A DNA stretch of 64,000 nt from Formicarius rufipectus (taxonomy: Eukaryota; Chordata; Aves; Passeriformes; Formicariidae), in contig VXAU01001757.1 in assembly GCA_013399695.1 (NCBI GenBank), forward strand, positions 1,955,616 through 2,019,615, read 5' to 3'. The notes below the pieces were generated by a model. It did not search any database. It saw only the letters and a list, made by a program, of their open reading frames with translations, and was not told the origin of the DNA. The position numbers and the translations under genes were made by a program. Positions 24,490-34,981 of this stretch are shown here, in pieces (position 1 is the first letter of the stretch; every line of letters begins with the position of its first letter).

Positions 24490-26284
24490 AGTTGATGGCA
24501 CTGCTGTCATATCACAGCAGAAATGTTTTTCCCCTCTAATCCCAGGTTAGCCAGTGAAGGTGTGCTTTGCCACAGAAAGCATTTGCATGGGAGCATCCAT
24601 GGCTTTGTTGTGAGAGTTAATTCCTGCTTTGAGCCTCTCCTCCGTTCTGCAAAAGCAACAGGAAGACAGGGGAGAAAGAAGTGTTTCTTCTGCACAGAAT
24701 GAGCTGTAATTCCACTTTGTAAATCCTGATATACCTTGAAGCAGGAGCCAAGAGCCCAGGCAGGAATGTGGGTCTGGGATGGGGTCTGGGCTGCACAATG
24801 TCCCTGGGGAGGCAGCAGCCCTGCAGATTTCTTCCCTGGATCAGGATTGCAGCACAGGCTTGAAACTTTGCCCAGATTTTTCAGAAGGTTCATTAACTTT
24901 CTGAGTGAACCCAAGCCAAGTTTTGAGTTACCAGCAAAGATAATTGTGTGTTTTGTTATTTTTTTTTGTTTTTTTCCTCCTTAAGACCACATGGAGTTCT
25001 GTAGCTGAAATAAGATGAGCACAAGCATTTGTATATTGGTGGAATATTTTACCCAGGTCCTCGGGCTCTGTTCAGGCTGCTTTCCCACTCCTTTGCTTTG
25101 TTCCCTGACCCCAGTTAAATCACATCCCAGAAAGCTCCCATCACCTGAGTCCCTGGCCATGCTGTGCTTGGCATGGGAGGGCTGTGGGTACCCCCTCCTA
25201 TTCCCATTCCCACTGTGTCCTTATTCCCTCTGCCTCAACATGCAGCTTCTCAAATACTTTTCCTTCCTCTTCCCATCATGAAACCAAATGTCTCCTGAGT
25301 GTTCTCTACAGACTAAAACACCATTCCTGCTACAGAAGAGGAATTCCAGCCCACCCCAGCACTGCCTTGGCATTCAGGCTCTGTGTGCCTGTTCATCATC
25401 AGCCCAGCATCGTGCTGTGGGGGACAGGAGACCTGGAAAGGGTTCCCTTCCATCTCCTTTAAGTGGCTGTAACACTTGCTTTTCCCTGTCTCCTCGTCCT
25501 CCAGCTGAGTTACAGGAGCTGGGGAAGGTTTGCCTGGGGGATCTGGCTAATCCCTCACTTAGGGAGCACTTGGCACAGCTTTATTGGGTAGTGAGATGTG
25601 TCTGAGCTGAGCTCCCTCCCATGGGAATGTTGGTTTGGTTATCTATAGGTGTTTGTCTTGGCTCGTGGTTCCTGCTCTGCCTCTAAAGCTGAGACCCTCA
25701 CCCTGTGCTGGGTGGGGGCTCCAGGGAGGTGTAAATTCTGGGTTTGCTCTTTTTTCCAGGGATTTTGGCTGTCAGTGTGTGGCTTTGTGGTTTGGGGTGG
25801 GTTTGCCTCCAGTGTAGTGGGATAGGGGCCATCAGTGTCCATGGCCCCATGTCCCTGCAGCCACCATCTGCCCCTGCAAAGCACTGGGTGACTCTGACCG
25901 TTTTCACACCTCCCTTCCTAAGCTCAAGGGCATCTTTGACTGCAAAATAATACTTAATTTTAATTTTTTTTCCTTTCCTAACAGTTTTTTCTTAATCTCT
26001 CCCCAATGAGACATAACATTAATTACTGCAGTTAAAGGGAATTCAGTCTCCATTACTCTCTGCCACTCCTTTTCTCTTGGCTTGAGCATCTGAAATTTGT
26101 CTCCCAAATGGAAAGAAGAGAAAAAGGAAAAGAAAACCAAATATGCAAATGCAAGATTTTATTTATTTACCTCTTTTTTTAGTGCAGTGTCAAGTAGAAA
26201 GGAATCAATATTTTTGTCATTATGCTTGTTGTGTTTTTTCACCATAATCTCAGCTGTCATTTGGGTTTAATTGTGTTGTTTCCT

Positions 26285-26625
26285 GTTGTGTGGAAGTAAA
26301 TCTTATCTGTTTTGGATTAAAATTCAATGAAGGTCACAGCAGCTCGAAAACTTACCAGGCTGCAGCAATTAATGTTCATTTGGCTTTGATAAATTGGAAT
26401 GTTCCCCACAATGGGACTGGAGTGGATTTCAGAAGCAATAATTCTTCCATTAACTCAATGATTCCCTGTGTGATGGAACGTCTTGTCACTGCTCTGTTTG
26501 TCATCTGTCACTTCAAGGATCTGGGCATATGCCTGATATGATTTATCATGATTATTGGGCTGCTTGTGTCAAAACATTTTAAACCACTAATTATTCCAGC
26601 CTTGTAAATTGCTGAATTTAACAAA
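26285..26625. promoter_or_regulatory. Candidate conserved non-coding element
   Basis: Repeat-free AT-rich block with 'CTGCAGCAATTAATGTTCAT', 'AAGCAATAATTCTTCCATTA', 'CCTGATATGATTTATCATGA' and 'CCACTAATTATTCCAGCC'. It lies immediately before the unexplained segment that borders the LTR. Confidence 0.36.
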
Positions 26626-26640
26626 ACTCAAGAGAGGTTT

Positions 26641-26804
26641 ATTTTTTTGTTGTTGTTGTTCCACACCATCTTATGTCCCCACTTAATTATTGCTCTGTCT
26701 TGTGCTGAGTCCAGCCCGGGGGCTGTGACCGGCAGTGTCGGCTGTAGGTGGGGGATGTTTCTCAGGCTCTGGGGGGGGTGGAAGGGTCGGTCTGGGTGGG
26801 ACAG
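26641..26804. other. Unexplained GC-rich segment with a TTG-rich edge beside the LTR
   Basis: Between a (TTG)n run at 26649-26661 and the LTR end lies about 150 bases of GC-rich sequence unlike the AT-rich DNA before it. On the minus strand it would read from the LTR outward to an AAC/A-rich tail ending in A7TAAA. It could be the tail of a SINE or another retroposed fragment into which the LTR inserted. I do not recognise the family. Confidence 0.4.
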
Positions 26805-27823
26805 TGTGGCAGTTTTCACCTGGTGTCCACCCAAAGCTCCAGGCCCCCCCTTGCCCAGAGGGAAAGGAAAAGGAGAGAAGGCAAAAAACCAGCTGAGAGA
26901 TAATGGCAAAACAAACTCAGAGTGGCTAAATACTTAAATATATTACTAATAAGATAAGAACTAAAAGCAAGAAAACTATAAAGTAAGAAATAAATCGGTC
27001 TTAAAAACACCCTTCTCCTCCCACTCCTCCCTTTTTCCAGCAGTTAGAGGGAGCAGGGAGTGGGGGTTTGCAGTTGTTGTTGCTGCCATTGCTCTTGTCC
27101 TGTGGGTCACTCCATGGAGTGCAGGGGGGTCTCTGCCCCCCGATGGGCTCCGTGGGCTGCAGGGGGACAACCTGCTCCCCCAAGGTCCTGCCCACGGGCT
27201 GCAGGGGGGCCACAGCTCTGAGTCCTTCCCCTGCTCCCGTGGGGTCCCTCCCACGGGGGACAGTCCTTGATAGACTCTCCAACATGAGTCCACCACCCGG
27301 GCAACACTTCTACCGGAGGAAAAACCTGGTCCAATGTGGGGCTCCTTCTCCATGAGTCATGGCCACAAGTCTCTTCCAGGATCTCTCTCCATCCTGCGTC
27401 TCCCACAGGGCAACAGCTCCTTCTGCATCCACCTGCTCCTCCAGGGGCTGCAGGGGGGTCTGTGTACCCCGAGGGATCTCCATGGGCTGCAGGGGGGGCA
27501 CAGCTTTGAGTCCTTCCCCCCCTGCTCCAGCGTGGGGGCCGTCCTTCTCCTTCTCCTGCTCCCACCTTGGTCTCTGTGTTGTTATCCCATGGCTGGAATT
27601 TCCAACTGCCCCACACTCCTAAATTCTTAAATATGTTATCACAGAGGGATGACTGTGATTCCTAGTTTGCTCAGCTTTGGCCACCAGCAGGAGGTCCCTC
27701 CTGGCCCTGGCTGTCCTTGACTCCACAGCACAGGGGAATCTTCTGGCAGCTTCTAACAGAAACCATTCTGGTAGCCCCCCCCCGCTTCTACTAAAATTCA
27801 ACTACAGAAACCTGTGACATACC
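26805..27823 (-). mobile_element. Solo LTR of an avian ERVL-type endogenous retrovirus, antisense to ASTN2
   Basis: On the minus strand the element starts near 27819 (TGTCACAGG...) and runs through a TATA-like segment (complement near 27624-27637). GC-rich imperfect repeats built on GCTGCAGGGGG follow (plus-strand copies near 27119, 27155, 27197, 27446 and 27484). Then come an AT-rich stretch (26925-26995) and the end in CACA (TGTG at 26805). I recognise this order and the terminal 'TTTGGGTGGACACC...CCACA' wording from avian ERVL LTRs of about 1 kb. No internal gag/pol/env or second LTR is present, so it is a solo LTR left by recombination. The flanks (GACAG and TACCG or GACAC) give no clean target duplication, so the exact ends are uncertain by a few bases. 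Confidence 0.82.
27110..27510. repeat. Diverged GC-rich internal repeats of the LTR
   Basis: Five copies of a GGGCTGCAGGGGG core recur at irregular spacing. They alternate with 'CACAGCTCTGAGTCCTTCCC' or 'CACAGCTTTGAGTCCTTCCC' (27210 and 27499 regions). This variable repeated middle is typical of this LTR type and is not a separate satellite. Confidence 0.7.
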
Positions 27824-28111
27824 GACACATTTGATCTCTGCACTGACCCTCTCTCAGACCTCAGTAGCACCCAGTGGCTCTGGCAGCCCTGTGGGTGCCT
27901 GGGATGCAGGTTTGGGAAGAGGATGCAAAGCTGCATCCTGTCCTGCTGGTGAAAGGATGGGTTTTCCTCCCTTAAGGCTGTGTGAGTGATGCCAGTAAAA
28001 GTCCTGGCTGTGGGATATGGGGGACAGGACCACCCCTGCATGGTGGGAGGGTTGTAAAAGCTCTCTGTTCTGCCTCTGCTCCAGCAGCAATAAGCTGGTT
28101 TTTTGGTGTGG

Positions 28112-28133
28112 TTTTTTTTTCTTTTTTTTTTTT
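28112..28133. repeat. Poly-T tract
   Basis: Nine T, one C, then twelve T. It lies on the + strand within the large intron. Confidence 0.88.
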
Positions 28134-28704
28134 GAGAGTGGTAACAAGCGTATGCCTTATTTCATCTCATGCCATCACCTTGCAAGGTACCATTTCAGTG
28201 TCTGGAAATGGTAAAGGTGACCTGACCTCATCAGGCTGCCTTTTTAAATTACTATTTTTTATTTTTAATGCCTACTTTCTGCTGGCTGTGCTGGCAACAG
28301 ACAAGTTAGCTGCTGCTTTCTAGGTCTCCCAGCGGATTTTTTTTAGCACTTATTTGTACAAATTTCCTTTTTTCTTCTTGTTCTTGATGTTTCCCTGATG
28401 ATCAGCCATTGGTGCTGTGCTCCATCAGCCCCTGAGCTGGGTGTACAGTGTGCTCTTAAATGCTTTGCTCTGATTTCACATCCTGCTCTGAAGTGGAGCT
28501 GGGGAGGGGTCCTGCACCCTGATGTGCTGTGTTGGTGGGTCTTGGGAGCACAGTTCCTCAGGGTTGCCTCTAGTTCCTTAAGGAGTATCCAAGGGCAAAG
28601 AAGTTTTTTGGAGCTGCAGCTGTTTTTGAAGCTGCCATCACCCATCGAGAGCTGTGACAGTGGCATTCATTTGCACCCCCCAACTTTTTTTTTCCTTCCC
28701 TTTT

Positions 28705-29078
28705 GCAAAGCTGAGACAATTGGGATTGTTCATCCTGGAGAAGAAAAGGGTTCAGGGTGACCTATTTGTGGCCTTTCAGTACCTGCAAGAAAGAGGGAAA
28801 GACAGTGCTTGGAAGGGCCTGGAGTGAGAGGCCAAGAGGGGATGGCTTCACATTGACAGAGTAGATGTAAGTGGGATATTAGGAGGAAATTCCCCCCTGT
28901 GAGGGTGGGCAGGCCCTGGCACAGGGTGCCCAGAGAAGCTGTGGCTGCCCCATCCCTGGAAGTGTCCAAGGCCAGGTTGGATGGGGCTTGGAGCAACCTG
29001 GGCTGGTGGAAGGTGTCCCTGCCCATGGAATGAGATGAGCTTTAAGGTTCTTTCCAATCCAGGCCATTCTATGATTGC
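28705..29078 (+). mobile_element. CR1 LINE 3' fragment
   Basis: This is a sense-strand CR1 with, in order, 'GGATTGTTCATCCTGGAGAAG', a 'GATATTAGGAGGAAATTCC' block, 'GTGCCCAGAGAAGCTGTGG', 'AAGGCCAGGTTGGATGGGGC' and the end 'CCATTCTATGATTGC'. It is a close relative of the copies at 2325-2901 and 53749-53929. Confidence 0.94.
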
Positions 29079-30442
29079 TCTCCTTCCCACATCATACCAG
29101 TGCAACTGGGTTTGTCCCAGCTTGTTTGGAAAGGGAGAGAAGGCTGGAACCCTTTGCAGAGCTGGGGTGATTCCCCACTGTCCCCATCAAACAGCTCTCT
29201 GAGGGATAGCTCCAGGTAACTGCAGGCTTTGAGCCAATCCACACACAGGCTCCTTCAGCTCCAGCATTCCCTCTGCTTGGCCATCATTTGTGTGGTGCCT
29301 TGTTTCCCCACCTTGCAGTAGTTTTTCGTCTTTGATGTAATATCTCACAATAGATTTACCTCCCCTCCTCCCGTGTTCTTGAAGCCTGCATGGTGGTGTG
29401 TCCTGTTGCTGGCTGCTCCAGTGGAACCAGCTGCTCCAGTGGATGTAAAATGTTGCTTGAGCCTTGCTCTGGCTCCTTGCACCATATCTTGCTGATGGCA
29501 GCATTGGGCTCCTGTCAGCCAGCTCAACTGGAGAAAACCCTGGTGTAACATGAGTAATGAGGTAGTGAAGGAGGCACAACATCTGTGTCATCATTTCTGC
29601 ACCAGGAGGTCAACCAGATTCATCAAACATGCACTTCCAGCTTGTGATGTGTTTAGAAATTAATTAAGATAGGGAAAGAATTGCTGCAGCAGCAGATTTT
29701 CTTATCTGAAATGTATTAAAAAGCTAAATTGATCTCCAATGAGCTGTTTTTATTAAAAAAAAAAAAGCAAAAGGAAAAGCTCTAAGCCCCCAGGAGTTGG
29801 GTTCAATGTGTCCCTGCGTGAGAATGACCTGGGGAGAAGGAGGTACCCACCATGGCATGGAGGATGGACCAAGCATCCCCAAATCCCTGGGATGTGGGTG
29901 GGAGCTGCAGGCTCTGTGCTGATGGCAGACCAAGCCTGGAGCAGTGTCCCATCAGCAATCCTCACCCTGCTGAAGGGGGCCCTCAGTTTTCCCCAGAGCT
30001 GCTTTGGGGTGGCCACAGGGGCTGGTGGGACCTTTGCTGGGTCAGGTGGCCCAGGGCAGAGGGTCTGAGTGCCTACAGACCCTGTTGGTTTGGGAACTGG
30101 AGCTTAGCCCAGCTGAAAGCTGAACTCACCAGTAACTCAGGTGCACTTGAACTGGTATGGGAGGGAGTTGTTGGTGGTTCAAGCTGAAAGCAAGTCCCAT
30201 TCCTCTCACCCTGACAGTGTTGGTGACATCTACTCTTTCCTACAGTGGGACATTCTTTGTCTTCAAGTTCCATTTCCATAATGTGCCATTAACCAACATT
30301 TTGTCAACTGGGAGAAGCAGCCTCCATTCACTCTCCCCCTCTCCTCCAGTCTCCTTTGAAGAGCCAACATAAACCAGAGACTACATGCAGTTAACAGTGT
30401 GCTCTTGTATTTAGGGAATTCATGGGGGGGATTTGTCTTTAA

Positions 30443-30462
30443 ATTGTCACTTTTGTGACAAT
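30443..30462. repeat. Perfect 8-bp inverted repeat, paired SOX-like half sites
   Basis: ATTGTCAC, TTTT, GTGACAAT. Each arm carries an ACAAT/ATTGT word, the core recognised by SOX HMG proteins. It lies in an AT-rich block (30440-30680) that may be regulatory. Confidence 0.7.
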
Positions 30463-31434
30463 GACACCTGTTAATGTTAATAATTTTTCACTAATCTCTC
30501 TCTGGTTTCCACCTTAGCTCCAATGAATACATTAGACCCTTTATAGCTTTCTCTCAATCAGACTTTGTTCCCCCCACTGTGTTAAAATATGTAACTGGAG
30601 TGCTTGATTTGCATCTCTGATAAAGCAAGGCTGAATAAATGCTCTTAGTTCATCTGAACTGAGCAGCAAGATTAACTTTCTTGTGTCATCCCTAGAGCAC
30701 TCGAAGTTGGTACTGGGGGAGAAGCAGCCACGGGAAGTGCTGGGAAGGGGTTTGGTTTTTGCAGATCATACTGAAAGTGTGGGAGGGATTTGCAGCTTGG
30801 GAAAATTCCCCAGCCTCGACATGCTGAGGAAAGAGGATGGAGGGGGAAAAGGAAAAACTCTTGTTGGAGAAGTGGCCACAGTTAGTCAGGGGGTGTGGGA
30901 GCTGGAAGGGGATGCTGGAGTCGTGAGGAGATGAAGGAAAGGATGCCAGAAAGAAGGCTTTGAAAGTGGGGTGGGGAGCTCTGGAGCAGGGTGAGCTCCG
31001 GGCACAGGGTGCTGCGTGCCTGTCCTCACCCCCGCGCCGGGTCCCGCTGGCAGCAGCAGCAAGATGGGTGTTTTTATCAGAGTTTGCTGATCTTGGAGTC
31101 CTGTCTTGAACTTGTTCCCTTCCTTCCTCCTCCTCACTTTTCCCCTTCCCACCATCTGTCTGGGAGAAATCCTTGTGCATTCCCGGTGCTGTGGGATGTA
31201 GCTGGCTGCCTGACCTTTTCTCAGTGCTTCTTTTTTCTTTTTCCCCCAGCGTTGATGAGACACATGGAAACCTGGGTGCCGATGGGGTGGCTCTGCCTCA
31301 AAGCCTGGTTTCCATCCTCATCCTGTACGGGTTGGTTCTCACCGAGCTGCTGGGCTCCGGGAGAGAGCAATTCCGTGCGGGAGCACTGTGCTAATCCTGT
31401 GTGTAAAGTGCTGGGAGTACTTGATTGGTACCTT

Positions 31435-31570
31435 TGAAACATTGACGTAAACACAGAAACGCTTTGCAGCTCCCAGCCCGGATCTAATTGCTTTAAACTG
31501 CCAAGCTCCAAACTACATATGGTGTTAAAATTGTCACGGAATGTTATTCCAGGAAAACTCCTGTGGATGC
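31435..31570. promoter_or_regulatory. Candidate conserved non-coding element
   Basis: 'ACATTGACGTAAACACAG' (CRE-like TGACGTAA), 'CGGATCTAATTGCTTTAAAC' and 'GTCACGGAATGTTATTCC' (an imperfect GGAAT/ATTCC palindrome) in repeat-free sequence with retained CpGs. Confidence 0.32.
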
Positions 31571-34500
31571 TGACTTCTCTGGTGATGATTGGGTGTGGGT
31601 GGCCCCTGGCTCTGGGGTAATAACTCAGGATGGGAGACTGTTTTCCCAGGATGCAGAGCTTGCACTGCCTGCCTTGGGGTGCTCCTCGGCTTGGTGATGG
31701 GGATACTGGCAGGGTGGAGGGTGTTGTCTCCTCACCAGCAAGGCCACAGTGTGCTGGGGGATGCCTGACATGCCTTTTATCTTCTGTCAGGAATATCATC
31801 ATGTCCAGCTTTCTGTTGGTATAATATGGACTCTGACCCAGGGTAAAGAGCATCACCCAGCACTTGCAGCCCCTGTGGGATCAAAACCTGGATTGGTTTT
31901 CAGACAAGAAGTGAAATGTCTTATTTTCCCTTCAAACCTTGTGTTATCTGCAGATCTTGGTTCCCTCAGTTCTTACTTGTGTTTGAATGCAAGTTGGAAA
32001 TGTTTACATCCATTGGAGTGTTGTCGGTGTCAGGCACTGGCTCGTGTGAAGGTGAACTGTGCTGAACCTCATTCAGAACAGCTTCAAGGTGCTTGTGAAA
32101 GATGTTACATTACAGCACTGGAAAAGACTGAATTTTCATTTGATTGGCAAATCCTGAAGATGAGGGTAAGTGTTAATGGCAGGATGAAATGCAATATCAT
32201 ATTTGTCCCCAGAAATATGTTTCCTCTCAGTTTGGACTTTTTTTCCCCCATTTAAAAATAAATTGGACTTGGTTTCACAAGGCAGTGTTATACTGTGAAA
32301 AGGCAGAGTGCTTTTTGTTCAGGGAAGTGTCAGAATGAAATGTTTCTACTCTTCAACACTTTCTATATCCTCCCCAAAACCACTTACGCTTTAGTTTCAG
32401 CTGATGTGAAACTGTCTAAGCAGATAAACCATTCCTGGAAAAACCTTTCCAAGCTGTTTGTGGAGTTACTGTGCCTCAAGCAGAGGCGATGGATGCTGTG
32501 GGTCTGATCCTCACCCTCAAGAGTCTGCAGGCTCTGCAGTGCCTATGCCTGGGGCATGGGTTGCTCAGACACCTGCCAGCATGGAACAGGAGGAAGAAGC
32601 TCATGTATCCATGATTTTCCCTGACCATCATTAGGCTGCTAATACTGTTGAGCACTTTTTATGTGTGTGTCTAGGTCTTGCTGCTCTAGGAAGCTGGGCA
32701 AAATTCCCACTGCCTTAATTGGGAGCAACATCAGGCCAAGTGTGGTTATTTTTACCTGTCACTGCTCCCATTCCACCTCCTCCCTCCATTCCCCCTGGAT
32801 GAGGGGGAGCCAGCTGTGTTTCAACTCTCAAAAGGTCTCTGCCAGCTCCGAGGAGCAGCCTCATCATGAACTCTCATGATGTGCAGCAAAGGAAAGAAAA
32901 AGTGAATTATGCTTATCTTTAAAATAAGATGATGTAAAACTGTAGAAAAATGACATTTTGGAAGGGAATGGGTTGTCTGCCTGGGCTTTGTCCCAGGTGG
33001 GCCCCTCCGAGGTGGGGAGGGAGTGAGTGGGAACATCAGCCCCGGTTCTGCTGAGATGTCCTTGGATTTCAGGGGTTTGGCACTTTTTTTTCATTGCGTT
33101 GCCCTTTATCCAACAGGAAAACTCTGGCTTTCTCTTCTGTCCTCCTCCTTTCTAGCTCTTCAGGGGAGAGGATCCTTTGTATTTGTTTTTTTTATTCAGA
33201 TGGGAGAAGAGAAACCTCCCTGCAGGGGAATGGCAACAAAGCTGCTTATGCTTCAGCAGTGTCAAGTGTCTTCATTTCCCTTTTCAGGCATGTATCTGGT
33301 TAACAACTCTTTGCCAGCCGTTTCTTGGGAATGCTTAAGCTCCGCTCCTGCCCTGGCCATGGTTTTCCTCATGGCACCAAACTTGAACTCAGTGTTGTAA
33401 CCAGGGTGGTGGCAGCAGCAAGTGTTGTGGGAGCAGAGAGCAGTCCTGGTGTCGTATTTTGATGCTTCTCTTCCAAGCATTGGAGCATTTTGGGAGCATT
33501 ATTCTGCAAAGGTCCATGTTGAGGTGTGTTTGGTAATGCAGAAATAGAGGGTTGGGCAGCCTAATATGCTGTGAATGTCAACTTTCAGCAGTGGGGGAAA
33601 CAGCTGGCCAGAGTGTGCTGGTTAGTGCCCTGTTGGGAATCTCACTCTGATCGAGCTGCTTGGCCTCTCCTGGAGATCCATCATCATTCACACCAGCACT
33701 GGGCTTGTCAGCCTCCCTCTGCCACAGAAATGAGTGATTTGAACTCGCCCAGCTCACATGCTGGGATGCATCTTGGTGAGGCAGGCAGGGGTTGAGTGGG
33801 GTTCCGGATATCTGTCCCACCCTGCATCCTTGGGGTGTCTGGGACCTTGGAGTGGTGAGGGTGGGGCAGCTCCTGCTCCCACTGCCCCTCATCGTGGTGG
33901 GAGCTTGGGAACATAGCTCTGAGACATTGTCCCTCACATCCTCTCAGGATGCTGTGGGTTCAGGCATGTCTGCATCCCCCTGGCCAGTGGTCCTTCAGCT
34001 GTGGGCAGCCCTACACAGCTGGAATATACCAGGGGAGGAATATTGTGGTGCTGTGAGGATGGAGTGGTGGCTGCCAGCCCTCTGTGGTGCAAAGTTGGGT
34101 AAGGAAGGGGCTCACTTACAAACTGCAAACAAAAGCAGTGATTGCTGCAAGTCATAGAAACAAGCAGGAATGAGACAACAGCTCCAGGTATTGCTTGAAT
34201 TAGTGCTGAGGATTCCTCTCTTGTGCAGCACCCAAACAAGCTGGAGGTGCCTCTGGGCTGTGGCTGAGGATCCAATTATCAGGTATCTCTTATGGAGAGG
34301 ATGTGGCCATGCCCTCCCTGGTTGCCAGCAAAGCTTTTCTGCCCACCTTCTGTACACTGGAAGGCAGGGCTGGTGGTGTCACTGTCCACAGCTCCCAGAG
34401 CCTGGGGTGGCACAACCAGCTTGTTACTGGTCCTGTTTTGTACCAAACATCTTGAGAATCAGTTGTCTGGGGATGTTGGGACTGGTCATGCTGCTTGGGC

Positions 34501-34959
34501 TGACAGATCTTAGCTTATCCTTTGAGGGCTATGTTGACCTTGTCTCAAGGCATCCTTGATTCTGGAGCCACTCTTTCCCAGATCCACCTGGGTCACTTGT
34601 GGCCTGTGTTGGAATGAATGCTGCAATTCTCTTCCTCTCCATGTGCCTGAACTGCTTCTGCCACACAGCCCATCCTCAGGCTGTCTGGGGCCCAAGGGGA
34701 GAAGGAGGAGTCAGATGTGTTGTTTTAGTAGCTGCTGTTGAGTCCTGGGAATTGGGGAATAGCCTTGTCAAAGCAGAGAAGTGAAGTGACCTGATTCTTC
34801 TCCCTTCTCAGCCCTGTGTGCATTGGAAGAGAGAATGAGTGGGGCTGTTTGATGGTCTGTGTTTCCCCCATTCCCTCATGGTGTTGGGGGGATTCACGTG
34901 AGCATCTTGGCAGGCTGTGTGTGCTCTCCAGGGAGGGCTCACACAGACACACTGACAGA

Positions 34960-34981
34960 TTTTTTTCTTTTTTTTTTTTTT
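34960..34981. repeat. Poly-T tract
   Basis: Seven T, one C, then fourteen T. No retroposon body is recognisable next to it. Confidence 0.88.

Noticed and set aside
27107..27616. 169-codon minus-strand frame in the LTR
   Set aside because: It lies entirely in the GC-rich repeated middle of a solo LTR. No gag, pol or env motif is present.
29406..29436. Short tandem 'CTGCTCCAGTGGA' duplication
   Set aside because: Only about 1.7 copies of an 18-base unit; chance duplication with no further structure.
31221..31856. 211-codon minus-strand frame
   Set aside because: No signal peptide, domain, splice context or biased composition of a real protein; part of the region looks like non-coding regulatory sequence.
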